A stretch of DNA of 64,000 nt from NCBI GenBank assembly GCA_927441425.1, contig CAKMKG010000013.1, positions 62,001-126,000 on the forward strand. The letters run 5' to 3'. Below the pieces are notes generated by a model. The model saw only the letters and a program-made list of their open reading frames with translations. It ran no database searches and was not told where the DNA came from. Both the position numbers and the translations under genes were made by a program. Shown here one piece after another: positions 25,669 to 34,520 of this stretch. The stretch is from an uncultured Bacillota bacterium. GTDB taxonomy: Bacteria > Bacillota > Clostridia > Peptostreptococcales > Anaerovoracaceae. Within the stretch, counting starts at the first letter, position 1. Each line of letters begins with the position of its first letter.

Positions 25669-25734
25669 ACAATACACTTTTCCTATTCACTCGCAGCCAT
25701 CTTAGATGGCCTCTTTCTATTAAAAGACACATCG

Positions 25735-26322
25735 TTACTGTTTAAATATTACAATCAAACGATTAAAATAATCGACCATCGCAGATTCTAAATCATATTT
25801 GCCATCATGAAGGCACCATTCAAACACAACACCTCTCGCTGCAATAAATAAATAACTACATATTTCTTCCGTTGTCATGGTTTGAATTATTTCGCCGCGA
25901 TCCTGTCCGTTTTTTATTATAGTAAAAAAAATTTGAAACATGATTCGGTCATGTTTTATAAATGATTTATTCTCTGTATTATAAAGTTTTTTGGCAAAAT
26001 CAATACTGGAGCCGTTTATATATTTTGCATAATATGAAAAGAATTCAATGATATTGGCAACGGCATTATCAGATTTAAACTTATCAATGTTTGCACTGAA
26101 ATAATCATCAGCTTTATGAAAGATATCAAGTAGGATATCGTCCTTTGAATTAAAGTAATAGTAAAAAGAACCTACAGAAACACCTGCGCTTTTGCTGATG
26201 CCTTTAATGGTTATATTATCAAAACCTTTTTTTTCCATCATATCAATGGCAGTTTTTAGTATTTTATTCTTGGTTTTAATTGCCTGCGCCTGTCTAGAAG
26301 TTATTCGACTATGTGTAGTCAT
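25735..26322 (-). CDS. TetR-family regulator (copy 2)
   Basis: 195 residues, paralogous to the regulator at 18510-19091. The N-terminal DNA-binding domain contains FDNITIKGISKSAGVSVGSFYYYF; the rest is a helical effector-binding domain with two tryptophan/cysteine positions (FEWCLHDGKYD). It is encoded upstream of the TRAP operon on the same strand, with its own terminator. The pair of similar regulators bracketing the catabolic block suggests a duplicated local control system that senses the transported compound. Confidence 0.85.
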   Translation of the reverse strand: MTTHSRITSRQAQAIKTKNKILKTAIDMMEKKGFDNITIKGISKSAGVSVGSFYYYFNSKDDILLDIFHKADDYFSANIDKFKSDNAVANIIEFFSYYAKYINGSSIDFAKKLYNTENKSFIKHDRIMFQIFFTIIKNGQDRGEIIQTMTTEEICSYLFIAARGVVFEWCLHDGKYDLESAMVDYFNRLIVIFKQ

Positions 26323-26585
26323 GAACCGATCCTCTGCATCTTTAAAATTATATATTTATCAATATATAACACATTAATATTTATGTCAAACGATAAGTTC
26401 TAAATCAGGTTTGGTTGTGAAGTAATGAATTGAAATTAAAATATTGATGGAAATGATTGTATTTTGTAGATATATAATGTAAAATAAAATCTAGTGTTGT
26501 ATAAAAACGTAAACTACACCAGATAGAAGCCCTATCCGTTATTGATGCCGGTAGGTAAGAGGTAAGTGAAAGGCAAGTGACCGCG

Positions 26586-26933
26586 ATGACTTTACCATGG
26601 GAAGTGTATGACGGAAATCCTGAAGCAATTCGGCAAAATGTTCAAGTTGCATTGATTCACTACCGCCATAATGTAGTAAATGTTACAGAGATTATGGCAG
26701 AAGAGAAGGTGGGGGAAGTGATTTCCATGATGGAAGCGTGCTCCTGCCCCAGATGTGTTTATGATATCTTGGCATTAGCGTTAAATACCCTTCCAACAAA
26801 ATACGTCACCACGGATATAGGGAAGCAGTTCATTCAGTTGAATTCCTATAAGAAACAGTTTGAAACAGATGTGATGTCGGCACTGATCAAAGCGTGTCAA
26901 ATCGTGAAGGCATCGCCCAGGCATGACACCTGA
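26586..26933 (+). CDS. ComFB-like protein (late competence/c-di-nucleotide receptor family)
   Basis: 115-residue protein of the ComFB family, recognised by the core NVTEIMAEEKV followed by CSCPRCVYDILALALNTLPTKYVT, including the CxCxxC cysteine set. Family members have been described as cyclic di-nucleotide receptors, which fits the many GGDEF proteins in this window. ATG 26586 is used; an in-frame GTG at 26577 is possible. The upstream leader has a repeated GGTAAG/GGCAAG pattern rather than a recognisable riboswitch. It appears monocistronic. Confidence 0.72.
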   Translation: MTLPWEVYDGNPEAIRQNVQVALIHYRHNVVNVTEIMAEEKVGEVISMMEACSCPRCVYDILALALNTLPTKYVTTDIGKQFIQLNSYKKQFETDVMSALIKACQIVKASPRHDT

Positions 26934-27262
26934 TAAATGCAGCAAGACAATTTAATTATGATAACGAAAAACAAATAAACTTTAAATTTATAAAATAATT
27001 TGAGTGCAGCCTAACCGGTCGTTGGTCAGGCTGTTCTTTTATTATATAAAGGAAGGATAATTTGTGGTGTATCTCGGACCTTCTTATTCCAATTGCTGTA
27101 TGGAGCCAGATTCTGCACAAATACCAGATTTTGAGGGTTTTTTTATTCCTAGTATTCCGATATACTTATGTTTGTGACGGGGAAACATTCGATATTACCA
27201 AAATTGTGAAACATTATTTCAGATACTTTTTATAAAGTATAAAACAATCAGGAGGATAAAAA
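26934..27262 (+). other. Intergenic region with terminator
   Basis: The first part has a terminator (27007-27040). The remainder is AT-rich. A GTG-start reading frame of about 37 codons from 27064 with an AAGGAAGG site is visible, but its composition does not resemble a protein I know and I do not call it. Confidence 0.4.
27007..27040 (+). terminator. Terminator after ComFB gene
   Basis: CAGCCTAACC / GGTCAGGCTG stem with a short loop followed by TTCTTTT. Confidence 0.7.
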
Positions 27263-27967
27263 ATGAAAAACCGATTTTTTAAAATTACGATAACACTTGT
27301 AATGCTGCTTGTCTTGGCAGCACCGATACAAGCCTTTGCAGCCGAAGAATGTGATACACAAACAAGCCTAAATAAGAATAGTAATTACAGTAATATATTA
27401 AATCAGGTTCAGGAGCAACTAAGTAAAGCAGGCGTTCCCAATCAGTTATCTCAGATGGTAAAACAGAACGTAAAAGTATGGCAGCCACCAGCGCAGCAGA
27501 CAGCGCAGACGGTACAGACGAAGCAGGAGCCGGTAGCTGCGAAAGCAAAGCCGGCAGCTGCAGCACCGGCTTCCGCGAATATCGGTGCCTACGAACAGCA
27601 GGTTGCTGATCTGGTAAATAAGGAGAGAGCTGCAGTTGGACTTCCGGCCTTGAAGGTGAATACACAGCTTGCAGGAGTAGCGGAGAAGAAGGCAGAAGAC
27701 CTTAGGGACAAGAATTATTTTGACCACAACTCTCCAACCTACGGATCACCCTTTGATATGATGAAACAGTTTGGAATCAAATATTCCACAGCCGGTGAAA
27801 ACATTGCGAAGGGTCAGAGAACACCGAGCGATGTAATGAATGGCTGGATGAACTCACCGGGACACAAAGCAAATATTATGAATGCAAACTATACGGAAAT
27901 CGGTGTAGGATACGTGACGGACAGCAATGGTGGAACCTATTGGGTACAGATGTTCATCAGACCGTAA
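27263..27967 (+). CDS. Secreted CAP/SCP-domain protein (YkwD-like)
   Basis: 234 residues. A Sec signal peptide (about residues 1-27, ending AAPIQAFA) is followed by a low-complexity Gln/Ala/Pro linker (about 75-110) and a C-terminal CAP domain (about 112-234). The CAP signatures are VNKERAAVGLPALKVN, DHNSPTYGSPFDMMKQFG, AGENIAKGQ, WMNSPGHKANIMN and EIGVGYV. Bacterial members are extracellular and cell-wall associated, with unclear biochemical activity; in spore formers several are coat or envelope proteins. AGGAGG is 7 bases before the ATG. Confidence 0.92.
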   Translation: MKNRFFKITITLVMLLVLAAPIQAFAAEECDTQTSLNKNSNYSNILNQVQEQLSKAGVPNQLSQMVKQNVKVWQPPAQQTAQTVQTKQEPVAAKAKPAAAAPASANIGAYEQQVADLVNKERAAVGLPALKVNTQLAGVAEKKAEDLRDKNYFDHNSPTYGSPFDMMKQFGIKYSTAGENIAKGQRTPSDVMNGWMNSPGHKANIMNANYTEIGVGYVTDSNGGTYWVQMFIRP

Positions 27968-28018
27968 TGCAAGCAGGATCAATATGCATACAACAAAACT
28001 GACGAACAGTCAGGAAAA

Positions 28019-28056
28019 GAGAGAGAGCAGTTCTTTAATGAGCTGTTCTCTTTCCT
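28019..28056 (+). terminator. Terminator after CAP gene
   Basis: GAGAGAGCAG / CTGTTCTCTTTC stem followed by CTTTCC; imperfect pairing. Confidence 0.5.
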
Positions 28057-28194
28057 TTCCCCTCAAAGCCTTGGCCCGATCCAGCCGACAGGCTTTTTTA
28101 GACGATAGGAATCACACTTGTGGGCGCACATAATATACTAATTCATAACGTAAATTGAGCTTCGAATCCAATATCATATAAAGGAGGGAAATGA

Positions 28195-28671
28195 ATGGTT
28201 GATCATAAAACTTATTATGGTTTACCCGTATCAAAAACCCAGAATGAATCCCCAATCTCTGAATACTTAAATACCTACTTAAGTGAGAATCCCAAAATTG
28301 GATATCTCGTGTTTAACGTGTTTCAGAACTCACCTGTCAGAGGAAGGATCCCGATTCCAAATGCGAAGATAACCATAAGCAAGTTACTGGAGGATGATTA
28401 CTATTTTTCGAAAATTATTATGACAAACGAAAACGGTGAAACAGTGCCTGTTCATTTGCCAACCGTAAGCAGGGATCTTTCCTTAAAACCGGGGGAAGTC
28501 AGAGTGTATTCCACCTATCAGGCCAGTGTGGAAGCCCCGGGATACCAAAGGCAGGATATCTTTGATGTGGAGATATTTGAAGGGATCACCGCTGTTCAGA
28601 ATGTAGTTTTGCAGACAAGTGCGGCGATTCGTGGAAACCGGGCCGGTGCGGACCGTGTTTCAATAGAGTGA
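28195..28671 (+). CDS. Hypothetical beta-rich protein paired with SpoIID-like gene
   Basis: 158 residues, soluble, without a signal peptide. After an N-terminal 35 residues with serine-rich sequence, it is beta-rich: IGYLVFNVFQNSPVRGRIPIPNAKITISK...VEAPGYQRQDIFDVEIFEG. This looks like a carboxypeptidase-regulatory/Ig-like domain in which PIPNAKITI opens the fold. I do not recognise a named family. It sits 10 bases before the SpoIID-like gene in the same operon, so a role in spore or wall assembly is a reasonable guess. AGGAGGG lies 6 bases before the ATG. Confidence 0.65.
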   Translation: MVDHKTYYGLPVSKTQNESPISEYLNTYLSENPKIGYLVFNVFQNSPVRGRIPIPNAKITISKLLEDDYYFSKIIMTNENGETVPVHLPTVSRDLSLKPGEVRVYSTYQASVEAPGYQRQDIFDVEIFEGITAVQNVVLQTSAAIRGNRAGADRVSIE

Positions 28672-28681
28672 GGGGGCAGCT

Positions 28682-30043
28682 ATGGCAATCATTAGCCGGC
28701 CGGATGTGCCGTTTATCCCGGAAACCATCACAGTTCACTTGGGCGACCCGGATCAGCCTGCAGAGAATGTCACGGTTTCCTTTCCAAACTACATTAAAAA
28801 CGTGGCCTCCAGTGAGCTTTATCCTACCTGGCCTGAAGCTGCACTTAGGGCGAATATATACGCACAGATCAGCTTTGCATTAAATCGTATCTATACGGAA
28901 TGGTATCGGAGCAGGGGCTATGATTTTGATATCACCAGTTCAACACGGTTTGATCAGTCCTTTGTTGAGGGGAGAGATTTCTTTGACAACATCAGCAGAA
29001 TTGTGGATGAAATATTTGATAGCTACATTGTGCGACAGGGGAGCAGAGAACCGCTGTTTGCCGCCTACTGTGATGGTGCGGAGGTTGTTTGCGATGGCCT
29101 GTCCCAATGGGGAACCGTGGAGTTAGCCCAGCAGGGTAAGCTTCCCTATGAGATCCTGCAGAACTATTATGGGGAAGATATCGATTTGGTGCGGGATGTG
29201 CCGGTCAATGCCAACTTTGAATCCTACCCGCTGTATCCTTTGCGGTTGGGAACCTTCGGACGGGAGGTCGCCATTATACAACATGAATTGAATAGAATCG
29301 CAGAGAATTATCCGGCAATCCCCAAAATACAAAATGTTGATGGAATCTTCAGTGCAGATACGGAGGCCGCGGTCAGAGCGTTTCAAAGGATATTTAACCT
29401 GACGGAAGACGGGGTTGTTGGAAATGCCACCTGGTACAGAATCAAATATATTTACAACGCCGTGAAAGGCCTCGGGGAACTGTTCTCCGAAGGGCTTGCT
29501 CCGGAGGAATTGGAAAGCCCCTTTGAAGCTTTTTGGCAAGAAGGAGACTTCGGAGTATGGGTAAGATTGATCCAATACTATGTCCGTGCTCTGTCCTGCT
29601 ACTATAATCTGACTCCCCGTATTGAAATAACCGGTCGATTCGGACCGGAAACAACCGCTGCGGTAAAGCAGCTGGAAGCCATTTACGGAATCCCTCAAGA
29701 TGGGATCGTGGATGTTCAGACCTGGGGCAGGTTTTATCAGGATTACAGGCAAAATGTAAATCGGATACCGGTGGACTGCTTCAATATTTCTCCTCTTTAC
29801 CCCGGATATTTACTATACCGCGGCATGGGAGATAACAACGTAAGGTTGATCCAGACCTATCTTAAGAGGATTGCCGAAACGGACCCGGATATACCGGATC
29901 TTACGATTACCGGTATTTTTGATGAACCGACGGTGGCTGCCGTTAGGGCCTATGATCAGAAATATCTGGAGGAGGGAACCGGGATTGTCGGTCCGATCAC
30001 ATGGAACAGTATCGTTAGCACCTATACAAATTTGACCCAATAA
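28682..30043 (+). CDS. SpoIID-like protein with three peptidoglycan-binding domains
   Basis: 453 residues with no signal peptide. The N-terminal half (about 40-180) resembles a SpoIID/LytB core: YPTWPEAALRANIYAQISFA, and near the end CDGLSQWGTVELAQQGK followed by ILQNYYGED, which matches the SQWG..A..G...ILK.YY pattern of SpoIID. The C-terminal half has three PG_binding_1 repeats (about 185-255, 280-350, 375-450), each with the REVAIIQHELN...DGIFSADTEAAVRAFQ type pattern. It is expected to bind or trim peptidoglycan, perhaps at the spore. How it is exported is unclear. Confidence 0.78.
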   Translation: MAIISRPDVPFIPETITVHLGDPDQPAENVTVSFPNYIKNVASSELYPTWPEAALRANIYAQISFALNRIYTEWYRSRGYDFDITSSTRFDQSFVEGRDFFDNISRIVDEIFDSYIVRQGSREPLFAAYCDGAEVVCDGLSQWGTVELAQQGKLPYEILQNYYGEDIDLVRDVPVNANFESYPLYPLRLGTFGREVAIIQHELNRIAENYPAIPKIQNVDGIFSADTEAAVRAFQRIFNLTEDGVVGNATWYRIKYIYNAVKGLGELFSEGLAPEELESPFEAFWQEGDFGVWVRLIQYYVRALSCYYNLTPRIEITGRFGPETTAAVKQLEAIYGIPQDGIVDVQTWGRFYQDYRQNVNRIPVDCFNISPLYPGYLLYRGMGDNNVRLIQTYLKRIAETDPDIPDLTITGIFDEPTVAAVRAYDQKYLEEGTGIVGPITWNSIVSTYTNLTQ

Positions 30044-30073
30044 GCAAATATAACGAGGAAGGAGATGAAATCT

Positions 30074-30553
30074 ATGTGTGACTACTGCAAAACATATGCA
30101 AGGAATGAGATCAAAAATAGGAATCATTACAGAAATGATAAGACGGATTATGGCCCGAGGCCGTTTGTGATCAATATTGACGAGGTGACAAAACAGAATA
30201 ATGCGTTTCGTACCGCATTATGGACAGGGGATTATTTACAGCTTACACTAATGAGTATCAAGCCCGGCGAGGACATCGGTCTGGAAATCCATCCTGATCT
30301 GGATCAATTTTTACGAATCGAAGAAGGCCAAGGGCTTGTCAAAATGGGGTATAGAAGGGATCGATTGGATTACAAAGAAATGGTTTATGATGATTTTGCA
30401 ATCATTATTCCGGCGGGTACATGGCATAATCTAATCAACACAGGGAATCAACCTTTGAAATTGTACTCCATTTACGCACCACCTCAACATACTAAGGGGA
30501 CGACTCATGAAACCAAGGAAGATGCAATGGCAGAAGAAGAGCACCACCACTAA
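30074..30553 (+). CDS. Cupin-domain protein
   Basis: 159 residues with a single cupin fold (about residues 45-135). The cupin motif 1 region is EDIGLEIHPDLDQFLRIEEG and motif 2 is IIPAGTWHNLINTGNQP, with His/Glu positions able to bind a metal. The N-terminus has CDYCKTYA, and the tail is acidic and ends EEEHHH, a natural metal-binding patch. Start at ATG 30074, with GGAG 9 bases upstream; an ATG at 30065 overlaps that site. It follows the SpoIID-like gene by 30 bases and probably shares its transcript. Enzymatic role unknown. Confidence 0.8.
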   Translation: MCDYCKTYARNEIKNRNHYRNDKTDYGPRPFVINIDEVTKQNNAFRTALWTGDYLQLTLMSIKPGEDIGLEIHPDLDQFLRIEEGQGLVKMGYRRDRLDYKEMVYDDFAIIIPAGTWHNLINTGNQPLKLYSIYAPPQHTKGTTHETKEDAMAEEEHHH

Positions 30554-30591
30554 ATTGGGAGAAGAGAGATCGATTTGCTTTTTCAATAAGA

Positions 30592-30628
30592 AGGCCATGT
30601 AAATCAACTTGATTTACATGGCCTTTGT
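30592..30628. terminator. Bidirectional terminator between cupin and ABC genes
   Basis: Perfect 15-bp stem AGGCCATGTAAATCA / TGATTTACATGGCCT with a 3-nt loop followed by TTGTT. Confidence 0.8.
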
Positions 30629-30669
30629 TCTGATCCTTTGCGTAGGCTGTTTCATAAATGAATGGTTTT

Positions 30670-31485
30670 CTAGTCAAGATCAAGCTTATGGTTGAGCATC
30701 CAGATGGTGCCGATGGCATAGACAACGGTCAAGATCATTGTATAAAGGATTCCGACAGATATGACTCCGTTGAATAATCCGGTAAACTGGTGGATGCCGC
30801 TTAGGTCGTTCATCTGCTCTAGCCGAAGGGCAAGCTCATCCGTATAAGGGAGAAGGCTTAGCACAAGAACAAAAGCTTGCGCGATGAGGGTCTCCAGCCA
30901 AGAGAACACGAAGTAGGACAGAATCCCTCCAGGCACACGGAAGCGGTTCAGCTGCTTTAAATGTGCGATGGAACAGGCTAGAAACAGCTTTGCAATTTCT
31001 TTTACGGTGGAGAGGATCATCGCAACAACCAGAAGCACAATTGTGAAGGCGCCGCGGCCGTCAAGCATGATCATAACCTTCTGGAATGCAGCGGTTATTT
31101 CTTCCCAGGGAACCGCATTCAAATTCAAAGCAAAGATGCAGAGGCCGATGGCAGATACGATTCCGGTCAGAATGATCCACATGGTGCTGATCAGCAGCTT
31201 GGAAACAACAATCTGCATTGAAGTCGCCGGAAGCGTCAGCGTGAGATAGCCCTCTTTTGAAAACACGTTGGTGTTGAATATTTTAAATAGTGTGATTACC
31301 ATCACAACGATGGTTGCAACGACGATACCTGCTCCGATCAGCCCTGCAAAGGTATTAACAATATCATTGTTAAAATGATTAAAGAGGGGAGGAAGGATGA
31401 GGACACCGAGCAGGATGGACAAGTAGACTGCGGCAAAATCTCTCCAAGTGGAACGTATATCATATTTTATTAATTTACCTAACAT
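30670..31485 (-). CDS. ABC transporter permease (YtrC/D-like)
   Basis: 271 residues with about six hydrophobic helices of the ABC-2 permease type. It is the membrane partner of the ATPase whose gene overlaps it by 7 bases. Starts with [17 protein letters not shown], a typical amphipathic entry before the first helix, and has FSKEGYLTLTLPATSMQIV in the first large loop. The operon GntR-ATPase-permease resembles the Bacillus ytr system, which responds to cell-wall-active peptides. Substrate unknown. Confidence 0.85.
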   Translation of the reverse strand: MLGKLIKYDIRSTWRDFAAVYLSILLGVLILPPLFNHFNNDIVNTFAGLIGAGIVVATIVVMVITLFKIFNTNVFSKEGYLTLTLPATSMQIVVSKLLISTMWIILTGIVSAIGLCIFALNLNAVPWEEITAAFQKVMIMLDGRGAFTIVLLVVAMILSTVKEIAKLFLACSIAHLKQLNRFRVPGGILSYFVFSWLETLIAQAFVLVLSLLPYTDELALRLEQMNDLSGIHQFTGLFNGVISVGILYTMILTVVYAIGTIWMLNHKLDLD

Positions 31486-32213
31486 TTGAATACCTCCCTG
31501 AATAATTGATCGATGGACTTTCCTTCTTCTTCCCTGATATTGTCGATATTACCCTGCAGCACGATTTCTCCCTCTTTTAGAAAGACAACAGTATCGAAGA
31601 TCCTTTCCACATCGGAAATCAGATGGGTTGACAGGAAGATGGTTGCATCCTCGTTGTAGTTTGTAAGGATCGTATCCAGAATGTAATCTCTAGCAGCGGG
31701 ATCCACACCGCCGATGGGCTCGTCAAGGATATAGAGCATGGCATTTCTTGACATCACAAGGCATAGCTGAAACTTTTCGATCATACCCTTTGACATCGTT
31801 TTGATCTTCTGCTTTTCGTTGAGATCCAGCCGTTTTAGCATTTCCAGGCATTTATGCTCATTGAAGTCGGTATAAAAATCTTTGAATAGTGCGATCATAT
31901 CCAGCGGACACATCCACGGGCTGAAGTACGCGCTGTCGGGTAAATAGGACACCAGCGCTTTGGTTTCGGGACCTACGCTTTTTCCATTGATGGTGACGGC
32001 GCCTTCATAGTCATTGAGCGCGCCGGACAAGATTTTGATCAAGGTCGTCTTGCCGCTGCCGTTTGGACCCAGCAAGCCTACGATGCGGCCAGATTCCAAG
32101 GTTAAATTGATGTTGGATAAGGCGGCCTTATTCTTGTACTTTTTCGTCAGGTTTGTGACCTTGACCAGTTCGCTTTTTTGATCAATCACTGGATTGCTAT
32201 TTTGCATGTTCAT
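31479..32213 (-). CDS. ABC transporter ATP-binding protein (YtrB-like)
   Basis: 244 residues. Walker A is [15 protein letters not shown], the signature motif is present in degenerate form as [11 protein letters not shown], and Walker B is [11 protein letters not shown]. The D-loop and switch His (STHLISDVE) are intact, so ATP hydrolysis is expected. It overlaps the GntR gene by 17 bases and the permease by 7 bases. Such three-gene operons are typically auto-repressed by the GntR regulator and induced by envelope stress. Confidence 0.93.
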   Translation of the reverse strand: MNMQNSNPVIDQKSELVKVTNLTKKYKNKAALSNINLTLESGRIVGLLGPNGSGKTTLIKILSGALNDYEGAVTINGKSVGPETKALVSYLPDSAYFSPWMCPLDMIALFKDFYTDFNEHKCLEMLKRLDLNEKQKIKTMSKGMIEKFQLCLVMSRNAMLYILDEPIGGVDPAARDYILDTILTNYNEDATIFLSTHLISDVERIFDTVVFLKEGEIVLQGNIDNIREEEGKSIDQLFREVFKC

Positions 32214-32586
32214 TCTGATAATCCCCCTTTTCCAACATTTTGCTGAACAACTCCATGGCCTCTTTCTCTGAAAAGCCCAGGCTCTTCATTTGGTGCATGA
32301 ATTGCCCAATGATTTCTTGTGCTACTGCCTCGCGCATTTTAATGATCAACTCCTTATCTTCTGTTATAAAACGCCCTACCGTGCGATCCGCATAAACGAG
32401 TCCGTCTCGCTCCAGCTCAGCGAGTGCTCGCTGCATTGTATTCGGGTTGACCTCAAAGCTGATTGCGAGATCCCGCACTGATTCAAGCTTAGAACCGGCC
32501 TTTAAATCCCCTGAGACGATTCTGTGCTTGAAATTGTTAACCAGTTGTAAATAGATTGGCATGTTTGCTTGAAACTGATTCGTCAT
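32197..32586 (-). CDS. GntR-family regulator (YtrA-type)
   Basis: 129 residues. A winged helix-turn-helix (residues 10-75; [27 protein letters not shown]) is followed by a short C-terminal helical tail, the YtrA-type architecture with no ligand domain. An AGGAGG site lies 12 bases before the ATG. The perfect palindrome at 32606-32635 directly upstream is its likely operator, so it should repress its own operon. Confidence 0.92.
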   Translation of the reverse strand: MTNQFQANMPIYLQLVNNFKHRIVSGDLKAGSKLESVRDLAISFEVNPNTMQRALAELERDGLVYADRTVGRFITEDKELIIKMREAVAQEIIGQFMHQMKSLGFSEKEAMELFSKMLEKGDYQNEHAK

Positions 32587-32605
32587 AATATTTTAAAACC
32601 TCCTT

Positions 32606-32635
32606 TTGTATTAATGTATTAGTCAATTAATACAA
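32606..32635. promoter_or_regulatory. Operator of the GntR-ABC operon
   Basis: Perfect inverted repeat TTGTATTAAT-N10-ATTAATACAA, 20 bases upstream of the GntR start. This is the GTATTA...TAATAC pattern used by YtrA-type regulators. Confidence 0.75.
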
Positions 32636-32794
32636 TAATACAACTTGATCTCTTTGTCAACCCATAAAAAAAAATAAATTTCAAATTTTTATCAGATGTG
32701 ATTTTCCCTACAATATGATATAATTTTTATTTAATGGGTGCGGATTGAAACAATGCGCAAAGGGGCCGCATCAATGGAGACAGGGGGAATAACA

Positions 32795-34489
32795 ATGAAG
32801 AAGAAATTAATGAGTATAATCATAGCAGCTAGCATGATTTTCACGATCATGCCGGTTACTGTAGTGACAGCGGCCAACCGCTACAGCGATATCCCTGCAG
32901 ACAACTGGTCTGTTGGCGTTGTAAATGCGGCAGGGGAGTATGGGTTGATGCAGGGGGCGGGTGATGGAGCCTTTGGATTTGGAAACACAATCACCAGAGC
33001 GGAGTTTATCACCGTGTTGGATCGAATGTTTGGGTGGGAATTGGTTGCTCCGGATACGCCGAGTTTTACAGATGTTGCAAAAGGCGAGTGGTATTATCCA
33101 AATGTTGAAACGGCGTTGCAACATAATGTTATAGACAGTGCGGGATCATTCAACCCGAACGCGCCGATTACCCGTGAGGAAATGGCGGTCATGCTGGTCA
33201 GAGCCCTGGGCTACAATACGCTGGCGCAGTCCGCAGCATCCTTTGGCAATCCCTTTGCCGATGTGGTCAGCAGTGCAGGATATATTGCGATCGCCAGTGA
33301 TATCGGAATGACGAAAGGAACCAGTGAGACGACCTTCTCCCCGTCCATGACAGCGAAGAGGGAAGAAGCGGCGGCTATGCTGGTGCGGGTATATGAAAAA
33401 TACATCGGAAAGACCGATTGGGTCCACGGATTTTACGCCATCTCCTCCTATTCTCAGAAGGAGCTTATAAAGGATATGGATGCTGTTTCCACCGGCTGGA
33501 GCAGAATGAGCTACAGCGCGGACAAGGGGGCGTATTTGAATACGACATCGGCGGAGGGCAACGAATACAGCATTCCGGCCGGCTACGAAGGGATCACCTC
33601 TTATTTCAAAGAGAACGGAACCAAGACCCATTTAACGGTATATATGGATACATCGACACAGGTTACGGCAAATGGCGGCAGCACTGACATCTGCTCTGCG
33701 ATCCTGCTTGACGGCACGCAGAGAACCAAGGCCGTCAATGACATCATCAGAGAATTGTCGGTGAATTATAATACAATCGGTTACAATCCGTACAGTGGTG
33801 TTACCATCGATTTTGAGGGAATGAAGGGCGAGGCGCTAAAGCTTGGCTTTAACACGTTCCTGACTGAGCTGTCGGCGGCCTTAAAGCCCCTTGACAAGAC
33901 GCTATATGTAGCCGTACCTCCTGCTACCTCCGATGGAATATATTATGATGCCTATGATTTCCGAACCATTGGAGTGTTTGCGGACAAGGTCATCCTCATG
34001 GCCCATGATTACATGAAAACAACTATGCCTGAAAATCTGCTGGGTTCGGAATACTACAGGAATACACCGGTTACCCCCTTCTCCAGCGTCTATTACGCAT
34101 TGAAGGCAATTACCGATGAAAACACGGGGGTGGATGACCTTTCCAAACTGGTGCTTGCAGTCAGCTTTACCAGCGTCGGCTGGGAGCTTGAGAACGGAAA
34201 GCTGATCAGTACAAAGTCGGTGAGACCGACTCCGGAGACAATCTATACCCGCTTGAAGGGCGGCGCGCAAATGGGATATTCGGAGGTTTACCGTAATCCG
34301 TATCTGTCCTACACCACCGAGGAGGGGAAAGACATCTTCCTTTGGTATGAGGACGAACGAAGCGTAAGGGATAAGCTGCAGCTTGCGAAGTTGTTCGGAA
34401 TCAAGGGCGTTTCCTTCTGGAGACTCGGGACGATACCAAATTATACCGAAGACGGATTCTATTACAACGTTATGGACAGCACAAAATAG
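32795..34489 (+). CDS. S-layer-homology protein with glycoside hydrolase family 18 domain
   Basis: 564 residues. A signal peptide ends near TVVTA (about residue 27). Three SLH repeats (about 28-215; NRYSDIPADNW, FTDVAKGEWYYPNVETAL, FADVVSSAGYIAIASDIG) anchor the protein to the cell surface. The GH18-like barrel follows (about 225-560); GVTIDFEGMKG carries the catalytic Glu position of the DxxDxE motif. Relatives include YaaH/YdhD-type cortex-fragment hydrolases. ATG 32795 is preceded by AGGGGG; the longer start at 32738 lacks support. Expected substrate is a GlcNAc-containing wall or spore polymer. Confidence 0.85.
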   Translation: MKKKLMSIIIAASMIFTIMPVTVVTAANRYSDIPADNWSVGVVNAAGEYGLMQGAGDGAFGFGNTITRAEFITVLDRMFGWELVAPDTPSFTDVAKGEWYYPNVETALQHNVIDSAGSFNPNAPITREEMAVMLVRALGYNTLAQSAASFGNPFADVVSSAGYIAIASDIGMTKGTSETTFSPSMTAKREEAAAMLVRVYEKYIGKTDWVHGFYAISSYSQKELIKDMDAVSTGWSRMSYSADKGAYLNTTSAEGNEYSIPAGYEGITSYFKENGTKTHLTVYMDTSTQVTANGGSTDICSAILLDGTQRTKAVNDIIRELSVNYNTIGYNPYSGVTIDFEGMKGEALKLGFNTFLTELSAALKPLDKTLYVAVPPATSDGIYYDAYDFRTIGVFADKVILMAHDYMKTTMPENLLGSEYYRNTPVTPFSSVYYALKAITDENTGVDDLSKLVLAVSFTSVGWELENGKLISTKSVRPTPETIYTRLKGGAQMGYSEVYRNPYLSYTTEEGKDIFLWYEDERSVRDKLQLAKLFGIKGVSFWRLGTIPNYTEDGFYYNVMDSTK

Positions 34490-34520
34490 CTCATTTCATT
34501 GCAGAAAGAAGGAGAAAGCC

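Larger units (their letters stand above)
25286..25734. other. Intergenic region upstream of dctP
   Basis: About 450 bases. It holds the probable operator at 25491-25507, an AT-rich promoter zone for dctP, and near 25634-25668 the terminator of the TetR gene. I see no ORF worth calling. Confidence 0.5.

Noticed and set aside
26440-26585. Possible c-di-GMP riboswitch before the ComFB gene (CCGGTAGGTAAG resembles one GEMM strand)
   Set aside because: The other conserved parts of the GEMM aptamer (GGGCAAACC-type and GACGCAAAGCC-type segments) are missing.
27064-27177. Short GTG-start ORF of about 37 codons
   Set aside because: Good ribosome site but no family resemblance or terminator; likely chance.
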